Source of the DNA: Steromphala cineraria | Lineage: Eukaryota > Mollusca > Gastropoda > Trochida > Trochidae | Length of the DNA stretch: 64,000 nucleotides | Assembly: GCA_916613615.1 (NCBI GenBank) | Contig: OU744726.1 | Coordinates: forward strand, 67,352,764 to 67,416,763 | Direction: 5' to 3' | Part shown: piece after piece, positions 23,714-34,360 of the stretch | Position numbering within the stretch: the first letter of the stretch is position 1 | How the letters are laid out: each line of letters begins with the position of its first letter | Notes under the pieces: model-generated | Databases searched by the model: none | What the model saw: only the letters and a program-made list of their open reading frames with translations | What the model was told of the DNA's origin: nothing | Translations under genes and position numbers: made by a program

Positions 23714-23837
23714 TTAAAGGGGCAGTAGCATGTTTTTTTATCATTTTATATTTTAAAAAGTTCACTGATGATTGTATGTTAATGGTAATTGTATTAATTT
23801 GACAGTGTAAAAAATCTGAATCCACAAACCAATCATC
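23714..23837 (+). mobile_element. TTAA MITE, left part of an interrupted copy
   Basis: Begins TTAAAGGGGCAGTAGCATGT and follows the family consensus through CACTGATGATTGTATGTTA and CACAAACCAATCAT, then departs abruptly. The missing right part is found at 25530-25752 in the same orientation. The two parts together (about 124 + 223 bp) nearly make one full element, lacking about 20 bp. Confidence 0.75.
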
Positions 23838-24567
23838 AATTCTTGTAAATTTTTTTTTAGATTTGTTTTGTAGAAAATGAAAATAAAGAGTTTGTTAAAA
23901 TACTAATTAATTGAAATGCTGATATATATTTTTTTTAAACAATATATGTTAAAGGATTAGATAAAGTTTGATAAAGAGTAGCATTTCAATATCTATATTC
24001 CATTTATTTTTCACTTTTCCGACTAAGCGGGGGTTCTGACTCAGACTTTGAATGTTTACACTATTCACTATTCACATGTGCAATAGCGATGCTACATGCT
24101 AAACTTTTCAAAGATTATCTCTTCAACATTCATGTTCTTTATTCATTTCACTAATCTGCATGGTAAAGTAATGATAGAATTGAAAGTAAATGAAGGTTTA
24201 GGTTACTGTATTTATTTTGTTAAAAATTGAAGTTGTCATTTTTTTTGTATATTGTTGCTCAAAGAAATGCAAATTAGATCTGTATTATCAATAAGAACCA
24301 AGTTAAGTGAAGAAAGTGGTGTCATTGTATTTAAGAACATAATTTTTGCAAAATAGCAGATTCTTAGCTCAAAGGAAATGGGTTAAATGAATTGGTAACA
24401 CATCATACTTTTGCTTCTATTTCCCAACATACTTGTTTTAATCAATCTTGTTGACGCTTATTGTCCATTATTCATAAGATCTTAAGTAAACCGTTTTCTG
24501 ATTGTCATGGTAATTATTGTGAGCTTCAGCTTAAGAAGACAATGTCATTTTGATTTTGTGATCTTTG

Positions 24568-24934
24568 TTTAAAGGGGCAGTAGCACGTTTTTTGAGAATT
24601 TCATATTTTCAATTGTTCGCTGATAATTGTTAGTAAATGATAAATGTATTACTTTAATAGCGTCAAAAATCTCATAATACAAACCAATCATCCATAATCA
24701 GAGAACGAAATATAAAGATTGACATAAAATCCATTGGCCGCCATTTTTGGGTGAACACTTTTTATTCATTTTTATTAAAAAAACGGAATCGCATGGTTTA
24801 ACTTTACACTTTATATTGGATATATTATTGCGTCGTTTAGTTTAATAACTTTACCTTTCAATAGGAATCATTTATTTTCAATTTCCTGACATCAGCTTAT
24901 ATTCCCCATAAAAACGTGCTACTGCCCCTTTAAA
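24568..24934 (+). mobile_element. Complete TTAA MITE with 25-bp perfect inverted ends
   Basis: 24568-24592 and 24910-24934 are exact reverse complements (outer words TTTAAAGGGGCAGTAGCACG and CGTGCTACTGCCCCTTTAAA). Interior non-coding, with CCATTGGCCGCCATTTTT. TTAA at both edges fits a piggyBac-type target, but the superfamily call rests only on that. It lies inside the DNA that splits the 23.7/25.5 kb copy. Confidence 0.9.
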
Positions 24935-25139
24935 GACATTAAACATAACTTGTTATGTAAATAAATATTGTTTGTAAGCTGTAAATGCATTGTTTGTCAT
25001 CTCTGTTTTAGATGAGTTTATCAGTCAGTTTGAGAAGAAAAGGTTTGTGAAGTAGAGTTGGTAATATGATGTAAGGTTGGTGATCAATTTCTTGAAATCT
25101 TTGTGCTTCGTAAAACCTTAATGTTTCTTTATGAGGACA
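24935..25139. other. Short spacer, nothing recognised
   Basis: A+T-rich sequence between the complete MITE and the 22-bp minisatellite. Confidence 0.5.
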
Positions 25140-25380
25140 TTGTTGTTCATGAAGTCTACATGATTTGTTCATGAAGTCTTTGTGATTTGTTCATGAAGTC
25201 TTTGTGATTTGTTCATGAAGTCTTCATGATTTGTTCATGAAGTCTTTGTGATTTGTTCATGAAGTCTTCGTGATTTGTTCGTGAAGTTTTCGTGATTTGT
25301 TCGTGAAGTTTTCGTGATTTGTTCGTGAAGTCTTCGTGATTTGTTCGTGAAGTTTGTTCATGAAGAGTTTGTGAAGTTGG
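25140..25380. repeat. 22-bp minisatellite
   Basis: Unit TGATTTGTTCATGAAGTCTT + TG (22 bp; GTTCATGAAG at 25145, 25167, 25189 and onward), about ten copies with CATGAAG changing to CGTGAAG from left to right. It decays into a GTTCATGAAGAGTTTGTGAAG stretch at its right edge. Confidence 0.9.
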
Positions 25381-25515
25381 TTCATAAAGAGTTTGTGAAC
25401 ATTTTTGGCCATTTAATGTTCACGAAGTCTTCATGAATACTTCATGAACACTTCACGAATATTTTTCATGAACTGTTGATGAAGTGTTCACGAAGAATTC
25501 GTGAAGGATTCATCA
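25381..25515. repeat. Degenerate minisatellite words in both orientations
   Basis: Contains GTTCACGAAGTCTTCATGAA, ACTTCATGAACACTTCACGAA and GTGTTCACGAAGAATTCGTGAAG-like words, i.e. TTCATGAA/TTCACGAA palindromic octamers repeated at 10-20 bp spacing. Related to the 22-bp array. Confidence 0.7.
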
Positions 25516-25529
25516 TGTTTTCGACAAGG

Positions 25530-25752
25530 CAGTCAGAGGACAAAATGTGAAGATTCACTTGAAATCCATTGGCGACCATTTTGTGTGAACACCTTTAATT
25601 CATTTTGTGTAATGCCTAAACTTTACATCATATATTTTAATTATTACTGCTTAATTTAGTTTAAATACATTGTCTTTCAATTTGAACCATTAATTTTCAT
25701 TTTCCTGACATCACCTTATATTACCCCTAAAAACGTGCTACTGCCCCTTTAA
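25530..25752 (+). mobile_element. TTAA MITE, right part of the interrupted copy
   Basis: Resumes the family consensus at AGTCAGAGGACAAAATGTGA and runs to the right end, ACGTGCTACTGCCCCTTTAA. It has GAAATCCATTGGCGACCATT (one change from GGCGGCCAT). It continues the 23714-23837 fragment. Confidence 0.8.
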
Positions 25753-26132
25753 TACATAAAGAAAGTTCCAATCATGATGTGAATAGTTCACAGCGATCCC
25801 TTTCATTCCTTACATCAAAAACTATTCAAGAGCAACCTCTCAAGACCCTCTTTTTAACAACTACATCTCCTGCCCCTCACTTACAAATTTCGTCAAACTG
25901 AGACATAAATTTTAATTAAACCATTGTACAAAGCACCTCCCTCTCAAACCATCATTTTTTACCTCCTACCCAACACTTGGAATAACCAAACGCTTTTAGG
26001 TCTCTGTAGTTAACATCCAGACATTAAGTTCAACGTAACCATTGTATAAATAAACATAATACTCATACTGATGAAATTGACAATGACATCTTTTTATTAC
26101 TGATAATTGCAAACTTTTCAACAACTATCACA
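25753..26132. other. A+T-rich DNA, nothing recognised
   Basis: No frame, repeat or RNA gene recognised. Confidence 0.5.
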
Positions 26133-27001
26133 AACTAAATTAGCGTTTGCGGGACACCGCAAAAGCAGAGCAGCCCCGAAACTTGGGGTTTCGCCTTACC
26201 CTGTTCCGCCTTCTACAAGCCTCAGCATATTGGGCATTTACTTGTGACCTTATCTTTTGAGACTCAAGGTCATGCAATCAATGAATACATTTCGTGTAAT
26301 ATAACATTAATGTAACGAATTAAAGTGTTAAAAGTTTAAATAATCCATTTTCTCAATATATGTTGACCTTGCTGTGACCTTGACCTTTGACCTTGAAAGT
26401 GAACATGTCATTGTAATTCCCCGGAGGTGTAAACACTTATACATGTTCATGAGTTCTGAAAAGCTTAATGGGATTAAGTTATATCCAAATTAGTTGCACA
26501 TTGCAATAACACAAATCTCATGACCTTGACCTTTGACCTTTCAAGGTTACACAATCAATGAACACTTTTCATTGAGTATAACAATCATCTATTGATTAAA
26601 AGTGTTCATAGTTAAAATAAAGCATTTCCGCAAAACCATGCTAAAGTAGTGACCTTGCTGTGACCTTGACCTTGGACAGATTGTAGCCAAAACCTTTTCA
26701 AATTTTTTTACTCTTCCAAGGATGATATATATTAAGTTAGAGCTTCATAGCACAAAAACTTTTCAAGTTATCGCGTTTACAAGGAATTTTTTAGTGATTT
26801 TATAGCTCGTGACCTTGACCTTTGACCTTGAAAGTGAACATGTCAAAATCGTTCCCTCGAGGTATAAGCAGTAAGTTATGAATACAAGTTCTGGAAAGCT
26901 TAGTAGAAAAAAGTTATAGCCATTGGTATGAGCGCGGCGGATGCGGTGGCGGAAAATGCACAAATACTGAAAGCAGCCCCGTCTCTAGACGGGGCTGCTA
27001 A
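26133..27001 (+). mobile_element. F3 Helentron-like element, copy B
   Basis: Starts AACTAAATTAGC, has the 5' hairpin TTTGCGG/CCGCAAA with GGACAC variant loop, and ends with AAGCAGCCCCGTCTCTAGAC + GGGGCTGCTAAC. About 870 bp, shorter than copy A through loss of internal modules. It has the same TGACCTTGACCTTTGACC clusters and a GCGGCGGATGCGGTGGCGG run before the 3' hairpin. Confidence 0.75.
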
Positions 27002-27336
27002 CTATCCAAAATAAGAAAACTTATCACTCAAAAAAGTTTTTCAATTTTTAAAAAGCTCACAAGCAGGATTATCAATATAAGAAATCATATCACAAATGAT
27101 AAAGGTTATAAAAAAATATATTTTTAAAATAAACAATGGTAACAAAGTACTTGATAAGAGGTATTATCATACAATGATTATTAAAAAATAATCGTTGAAA
27201 CAATAATTCCCTTTGTTTACATGATGAGATAAGGAAGTCATTACCTGATAATGAACACTCTGTGTAGGAGAGATAAGAAAATAAAGTGGTATGCATGTTT
27301 ACTTCAAGACAATTGGAACGATAGGGCTGTTAACCC

Positions 27337-27777
27337 TAAAAGGGGCAGTAGCACGTTTTTAGGGGGGATATAAGGTGATATGTCAGGAAAATAAATGGTT
27401 GCAATTGAAAGACAATGTATCTAAACTAAATTGAGCAGCAATAATTCAAATATATAATGTAAAGTTTAGCCATGCAATTCCTTTTTCTTACAGAAAATAA
27501 ATAAAAGGTGTTAACAAAAAAATGGCCGCCAATGGATTTTATAAAAAGTTCAGCCATGGGATTTCTTTTTCTTACACAAAATGAATTAAAGGTGTTCACG
27601 CAAAAATGGCCGCCAAAGGGCTTTATGGAAATCTTGATTTGTTCTCTGGCTATGGATGATTGGTTTCTGGAATGGGATTTGACACTATCAAAAATAATAC
27701 ATTTAGCATTAGCTTACAGTTATCACTGAAAAATTGAAAATATAACATTTTCAAAAGACGTGTTACTGTCCCTTTAA
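27337..27777 (-). mobile_element. TTAA MITE with internal duplication
   Basis: Left end AAAAGGGGCAGTAGCACGTT and right end ACGTGTTACTGTCCCTTTAA. Opposite orientation to the 24.6 kb copy, as the TATAAGGTGATATGTCAGGA side comes first. The block with CAGCCATG.GATT/CAATT, TTTTTCTTACA and AAAATGGCCGCCAA occurs twice in tandem (about 27460-27535 and 27550-27616). A 73-codon frame at 27508-27729 (+) is just this repeat read through. Confidence 0.85.
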
Positions 27778-28011
27778 TTTGGGGAGATCCAAGATATTAA
27801 TAGGAGTCAGCTAAGATGAATATCAAATTTATCCTTTTGCAAACTAGATGTCACTTGTGTAAAATTGCATTGAGGAAATAAACAAAACAAATTCCAGTGA
27901 CTTAATTTTCTGAAGAAGAGCATCCTAGCTTAAATTCTTACGAGTCCTTTAAAAATTTTGCAAGTATTTAAAGAAGGACTCAGGGGTAAATTTATCACAG
28001 CTTTTGGTATG

Positions 28012-28082
28012 ATCCGGTTGGGAATCGAATCCTGGTCTTCTGGGTGAGGAGCAGACACTCTACCAGTTGAGATACGTCATCT
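28012..28082 (-). pseudogene. tRNA-like relic
   Basis: On the minus strand TATCTCAACTGGTAGAGTG forms a good D-arm/A-box, and CCAGGATTCGATTCCCAACC gives a B-box at tRNA spacing, but the T-stem and anticodon stem contain mismatches and position 33 is not T. Best read as a decayed tRNA or the head of another SINE. Function is unlikely. Confidence 0.5.
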
Positions 28083-28131
28083 ATTGATGTGCATGTCTCG
28101 TTGCAATTGGTAGTATCTTGATTTTTCCTTG

Positions 28132-28387
28132 GGCGAGGTGAGATGATATGGGGTTTATCGCCGCTTTCAAGAGTATTTCACTTATATCGCGGCTCCTAGT
28201 ATTATTGCAGGGATTCGAGAAAGCCCGCAACACTATTGTGGCTATATATATTGCATTGCACCCAAACCTGACTGCGTGTAGAACAGTTCTCTACTGCAGA
28301 CAAAGTTGCTGAACCCCTGGCGGTATTTGAACCACTGATCTCCTGATCCGTAGCCGAACGCGCCTGACCACTGCGCTATCCCACCCC
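28132..28387 (-). mobile_element. tRNA-derived SINE, family 1, internal deletion
   Basis: On the minus strand the head has GGTGGGATAGCGCAGTGGTC (A-box) and GGTTCAAATACC (B-box, plus-strand 28322-28333), then CAGTAGAGAACTGTTCTACA, the shared core, and a tail of ATATCATCTCACCTCGCC. About 70 bp present in the 58.87 kb copy are missing between GGCTATATATATTGC and ATTGCACCC. Two overlapping minus-strand frames here (28242-28548) are not genes. Confidence 0.85.
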
Positions 28388-30705
28388 TTTTCTTGGGTAG
28401 GCCTGCAGTTCCTGACAGGTAAAGTGTTAACAATGAGTAACAGAAAAGAGCAAGAGATACAGGCTGCAAGGAAAGCAACACATCTTTCATTCATACAATC
28501 TATCTGACATTTCAGGAGCAACTCTAGCTGTCTCTCTCTCCCACACAATGTGTATTCTTGTAACTCTGTCCTTTACAAATATTCTCCATCTGTACACCAT
28601 GCAACTAGGTCAGAAGAAAATACCTAATTTTTTTGTTTTTATATAAAAATAAAAATCCACTTATCTTAAAGATATATTAAAAGGACCTGCTTAAACTTTA
28701 TCAATAAATTCCTTCTATATGACAAATTCTCCATCTGAACACCATGCAACCTGGTCAGAAAAAGATCCCCTTTTTTAATTTATAAAAATAAGAATCCATT
28801 AATCTTAAAGATACATTTAAAGGACCTGCAAAAACTGTTGTATAAATTCCTTCTAATTGACAAATATTGTCAATCTGAACACAATTCAACTGAGTCCGAG
28901 AAAACAATGCCTTGAATTTAAAAGGTTAAACATCATTTTATTCTTAGAGATATTTAAAAGACCTGTTTTACCCTTATAGAAAAACTGTTCTCTAAATTAC
29001 AACTAAAGAAATTAACCTCTATTTATAAACAGGGCAGCACTTTAATAGCTCATCATATCATATTTTATTTTGAACATTTCTATAAAAGATATATGTTCAA
29101 ATTAGACTTTAATTAAGCATTTACCTTATCTTTTATACAAATTTGTATATCTGTATTCAAACAGAAGTTATCTTTATTACCAAAAGCCTTATCAGTAAAA
29201 CAATAAAACAAATCACTTCCTATCTAAAAAGGTTGAATTTACCAGAAAGTCTTTAACTTTAAATCATTTCAAAATTCAAAGTTGCCATCTAGCCATGTCA
29301 GCATTTTCTCATAAAAAGCTAGCAAAATCAACTTGAGTTTTCAAAAAAATTTAGTGATTAAAGGAAAATATGCATTAAAAACACCCATAAGTAATTTAGA
29401 TGTAATCGACCATTGATCTTCAACAAACTAGCAAACTGAAGATTTGATCTTCTAACTTTCAGATTTTCTCAATTTATAGGCATACATAAAGAGTTAAGAT
29501 TTGAAATTAGGATAAGAGTTATGCAAGAGTGTTAGTTTGGTGTGCATGAAATACAAACTCTGGTGGAAAATTAGTTCATTGCCCTTAAAGTTAATTACTT
29601 TTGAAGATTTAAAAAAATGTTCAACAGATGCGGAAAATATTTCACCAAGGAGAAGAGGAGAAGAATTTGAAGATTCTAAAGCTTGAAACTTTAAAGGGAG
29701 GAGACATTGTTTTGTAATGAAACCTTATTTACATCAATCCTTAATACATACCATTTACATTTTACTAGAGTTATAAATACTCATGATTATTGACCTCCGA
29801 CCTCAAACTTATAAATAAAAATTCTTCAAGCCTAAAAATATCAAACTGGCTATTTCATGAAATATTTTAAACTGTGCACAAAAAATTATTGAATTTCTTT
29901 TTAACTCAAGTTCATTTCATGTACAGGGTATTTCATTGTTTCCAATCTGAATTTCCTACAATAAGGACAGATGTCAAACTAATGGATATCACAGGGGGTT
30001 GATGTGAAATTTCCCAGCAATCACTTCAGTCCATGAAGAGATAACTATTCAATGATTGGATTTGTATCTGAAAATCCATTCTCTCTGATAAACTATTGTA
30101 AAAGCTATCATTCTCTAATCGGTCACTCCATCTAATGTCCATTATTATCAGAACATGGTCAGTGTGAAATCTGTCATCATAACAGTAAATTTATCACATC
30201 TCTCAAACACCCATAAACCATTTATGGATATTAACAATAGTTTCCAGGCAACAAAAGAAAATTGATAAATAATTGCCTGAGCTCAATTATAAATTTCAAT
30301 GAATACTCCCCAAATTGAGTGATAAAGTTGTTGACACTGATTTGATGAGTTGTTTAATTATCATATTAAAGGTCATACTAATTGCTTCAATGGCTGTACT
30401 ATTATCTGATAACACCATGATTTCTATTCAGTGTAACTGTGTGATTATAAGTTGGTATCACTTCAAATGGGGAGATCTTCTTTACAGAACATAAACTTTA
30501 TTTAGACTTGAACCAATTGGTTCCTCGTCAGAAAAAAAATGCAGTGTATATAAACCATAAACCTACTATCAGAAAGAATAATAAAGTTAAATCTCTAAAA
30601 ATACATCATGTTTTATATAAATGTTATTTGTAAGTTTCCAAATTTATATTTAAGAGTATTTCTAAATATCATGTGTTCTGCATTAAAGTATCGTTTTCAA
30701 TTGAA
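28388..30705. other. A+T-rich DNA, no gene recognised
   Basis: A weak threefold repetition near 28570-28880 (a CTCCATCTG.ACACCATGCAAC-like word, CCTTCTA.ATGACAAAT) suggests an old tandem duplication of about 150 bp. Otherwise unique, with no frames of note. Confidence 0.45.
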
Positions 30706-30861
30706 ACCTTATACACGGATATAACAACTCCAAGGGACCAACGAATTCAGTTCGTTATATCTGGTGTTCGCTATACGCATATAATTTTGATGATATTATA
30801 TAGGGACAGGACTTGAAAATTTGTTCGCTATATCCGAGTTTGCTATATCCGTGTTCTACTG
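30706..30861 (-). mobile_element. pogo/Tigger-like MITE, copy 1
   Basis: Contains AACTCCAAGGGACCAACGAA, TTCGTTATATCTGGTGTTCG and a right end GTTCTACTG followed by TA (30862-30863). It is the reverse-complement relative of the copy at 37066-37222. The left end is decayed. Ends of CAGTAGAAC type with TA targets are typical of the pogo/Tigger branch of Tc1/mariner. Confidence 0.75.
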
Positions 30862-30956
30862 TACTTAAAGCATGAGGTAGTATAGTCTGGGCTACTCTAT
30901 TACTTTTCTAGTGTGTTGATTTAATTTTTTTTAAATCAGTGTGATATAATAATGTG

Positions 30957-31255
30957 CATACTTATATTGCGCCTTTTTCAAGTCCTCAGACATGCTCAAA
31001 GGGCTACATTATTACCCCGAAGGAGTGTACTTTCACAGCGGCTACTAGGCGCTAATCACGACCATGTAGGTCAGTACATCCAATTTTCAGTTACCCATTT
31101 TAACAGCTGGGTGGACTGAGTGCAATGTGGATTAAGTGCCTTGCCCAGGGATACAACACAGGATGAAACCCAAGTCACAAATTTTTGGTGTCTCCACCTG
31201 GATTCCAACAAGGTCTCTGACCAGCATTCTAACCACTACACCACTGTGCTCTCAC
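30957..31255 (-). mobile_element. tRNA-derived SINE, family 2
   Basis: On the minus strand the head reads GCACAGTGGTGTAGTGGTTA with GTTGGAATCC downstream (A- and B-box-like); the body includes GGCACTTAATCCACATTGC and CAGCTGTTAAAATGGGTAAC; the end is GGCGCAATATAAGTATGC. Different from family 1 in body and tail. The frame at 31120-31302 is not a gene. Confidence 0.65.
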
Positions 31256-32520
31256 TGTATATAACATATATTTTGAACACCACATTCGATTATCAAATAT
31301 AATCCTCTGACTATATCGGTTTAAAATGTTTTGAATACATATTCATTGTTTATTATCAATTAAAAGACAAATATATATGTAACTCTTTTTCAAGCTTCAA
31401 GATAACTAAAAGACAATATTTTTTAATGTTTATGTTATCAAATTTGGGGTTACAAAAAGTGGAATATATACACCATCGGTTTTCAACTAAATTTGCAGGA
31501 ATCAAGTTACAATGAATCCTGGAAATTTACCAAACGCAACAATTAACCTTCTTCGCATTTGTTTCAACACTATATAGCTGTTATGTATTATATATCATAA
31601 GTGAAACCTTAAACAAATCTGTAAAAAAGAAACATTTATGCAACTCTTTTTCATACTTTAATATGGCTAAACAAGACAATTTGCTCTTAAATATTTTTGT
31701 AAGATTGATATTATTTAAAGTCGCATGTTTTCAATGTTAAAGAACCAAATAGGTTTATCTTAAAAGTTAACACAAAATATATTTTGAAATTTCAAACTTT
31801 GCTTCTATTCTTGATTTTACATTAAAAAAACGACAAAAATCTCACATCCTACATTTTCACCTTTCGGCATGTGTTTATGTTGCATTGCCAAAATATCCAC
31901 AAAGCATTGAAGCGGAAAACTTTGTTTCACTTTCAACTTTGGTATTTTAGACATTGTCTCCTAAACTTTTAAAGTGTGAGTTTGCCTGTACCAGTAGTTT
32001 TTCTGCATGGACGATCTCAAAGGGACAATTTTCTCCCTCGTTTCATCAACGAGACAAAACAGCTGTGGGGACTACCTTCTTCACGCATCAGTTACACTTT
32101 CCTCTAGAACACAACACTAAAAACTGGTGTCTAATAATCCCACCTAAAATTGTCCCAAGGACACTAAGTCCTGATTGTCCCACAATCAACTTTGAGAACA
32201 ACTTTTTCTAATCCTAAAACTAAACTATGCAATTCTTCCTTTATAAACCTGAGCGATTAACACAAAATTGAAAACATTTGTTCAAAACTTGCTGCCAAAT
32301 ACAGTTCACAGTTCCAGAAAGTCTTGAATCACTGACATGCTTTCCCCAACAACTGAAATATTCCCAAGAGCTCCAAGAATTGTTCTTGAAATATGACCCC
32401 AACTGCATGACACACGCCCCTACTCCTCAACAAACAATTCCCACTCTCAGAAAATGTCTCAATATTTGACATGCCCTGAGCTCTCGTTTGAACATTGTCC
32501 CTAGCAACAAACCCTAAGGT
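31256..32520. other. A+T-rich DNA, no gene recognised
   Basis: Frames at 31954-32211 (+) and 32278-32469 (+) have no recognised domain or supporting context. A coding role is unlikely but not excluded. Confidence 0.45.
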
Positions 32521-32720
32521 TCTTTGATTTCTTCGCTCCCACCCACATCTGCTCATTTCTCTTTCCCACCCAAACCTCTGCCTTTCAACCCCCATTCCCC
32601 TTTATACAAGCTGCCCTTCCCCTTCCCCCGCTCTACCCTTCACCCTGCCTCCCCCACAATACAACTACCCCTTTCCCCCACCACTCCACCCTTCCTCCCC
32701 CACAATACAACCCCTCACAC
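32521..32720. repeat. C-rich polypyrimidine tract
   Basis: Nearly all C and T on the plus strand, with CCTTCCTCCCCCACAATACA and CTGCCTCCCCCACAATACAA as a short internal repeat. The 84-codon Pro/Ser/His-rich frame at 32524-32778 is a low-complexity artefact. Confidence 0.75.
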
Positions 32721-32999
32721 CCTCATAAACCAGAACAAGATAAATTTGGGAATTTGTCACAATAATTCTCATACATAAAAATGCATAGAAAATATTTCTC
32801 ATCTGATAAAAAGGGTTTATTAAATGACAGACCTTAAGTTGCAACCTTCTAATCCAAAATGAATATTGATTCTGTTTCCGAAAAGCAATTGATCAGATTT
32901 TGCTCCCCTTAACACAACACAACATGCATTAGAAATACATAAAGGATACTTCATGAGTGTTCAAACTACCAGGTTAGCATCTAATTTCAAAGGCTTACA
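32721..32999. other. A+T-rich DNA, nothing recognised
   Basis: No feature recognised. Confidence 0.5.
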
Positions 33000-33465
33000 A
33001 CATCACCACCAAGATTCCCCCCCCCCCCCTCCTCCTCTCTAGATCCCTGTACCCTGGAATTTAAACAACATTATAATCTCTCATAAATCTGTAAACATTA
33101 GCCCAACATCCCTTATATTTAGAAGTGTGTATATATATGTACATAGATGAAATATAATAATAATATATTTATTTATACCATGCTTGTACTAATGATGCTG
33201 GGGTGAGACTCAAATAAATTATCTGTCTGTCCATCAGCAAGACCCCCCCCCCCCCCCCCCCCCCCATCCTCTCTAGATCCCTGTTCCCTGGAAATAAAAA
33301 ACACATCTTTAAAAATTACAGGTTTATTTCCTAGACTAACAACTCCACCAAGAATCTCCCTAATCCAGACCTTGTTCCACCCCCACCTCTCTTCCCTCAC
33401 CCCTTGGAAATGAAGACCTCCCCCCTACCCTCTCTTGATCCCCAACCCCTGGAAATCAAAGCACA
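33000..33465. repeat. C-rich diverged repeat with 13-C and 23-C runs
   Basis: CTCTCTAGATCCCTGT.CCCTGGAA occurs near 33035 and 33271, and a weaker CTCTCTTGATCCCCAACCCC near 33430. C runs lie at 33017-33029 and 33243-33265 (23 C). The strand bias is opposite to the G-rich array at 8-9 kb. Confidence 0.75.
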
Positions 33466-34360
33466 TGGCACCAAGTTCAGCTGTTGTCCCTGCCTGGACT
33501 GACTCACTGGGAGTTGTCAGTGACGATTGTCTAGACCCTGTCTCCAGCCACCCGCACCCAGACAATATCACCCTCAGCTATTGTCGTCCCAGCCACCGAG
33601 GCAATCAGAGGTCTCATTAGCCATAACGAGTCTTAATTTCCTGTCTCCAATTCCTTCCACCTTGTTTGGGCATGGAGAGCGGTCCAGACCAAATTACTCA
33701 TAATATTAGTGTTTATCTTGATAAATATCCCTTTGCAAACAATGCCCTGTTTCCTTTACAAAGTTTTTCAGGCCATTTCGTGCTTTTGTGAAATTTTCTT
33801 TTTCAAAACTGTCATCTTGTCTTTAAAAAATAATTTAGATATTTAAAAGCAGCTTAAAAAGGATTTTAAATCCTTTTTTAAAGGAGTTACGTGCAAATAT
33901 AATACAAGTTTCGAATCCAGCCACATCATTAAAAAATATTATTTAGTGGTCTGCAATCATTGTTTGAATTACCTCCCTCTGTTAAATGGAGTCTGGCATG
34001 AAACTCAAGTAAAAGAGATAATTTATATAAACAAGGATTATTTCTGATATCCAGACACACTGTATAAACCTTAATGCATCTCCGCATGCTTTTCTTAACA
34101 TCCCCAGCTTTATCAAGTAGCATTCACCCTCTAAATCAACCCGCATATCAAGTTTCAATCTCAAAACATACCTATCAGGTAGAGTTTTTGTTGCTGCCCT
34201 TTTTACCTGACAAAGAACATGCCTCGGTCTATGTATTTACGTGTCTAGCTATGCATGTCTCTTTGTAGCAGAAAGTGCGGAAACCCTAATCCGTGATATT
34301 TGATCTCGCCACTGAAGTACTTTTGTATGATGCAGATATTTTTTCTTTGCGGATGAATAA
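33466..34360. other. Unique DNA, no gene recognised
   Basis: The 33470-33640 part is noticeably less A+T-rich and complex (for example TCTCATTAGCCATAACGAGT) and could be a short exon or conserved element; the 61-codon frame at 33435-33620 (+) has no recognised domain. A perfect 11-bp palindrome with one central base lies at 33856-33878. Confidence 0.4.

Noticed and set aside
28012..28082. Functional tRNA gene
   Set aside because: A- and B-boxes are good, but mismatches in anticodon and T stems and the missing T33 argue for a relic.
32524..32778. Proline-rich 84-codon frame
   Set aside because: Low-complexity C-rich DNA; the frame follows from base composition.
33466..33640. Short exon or conserved element
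   Set aside because: Composition stands out, but no domain, splice context or second copy could be established by eye.
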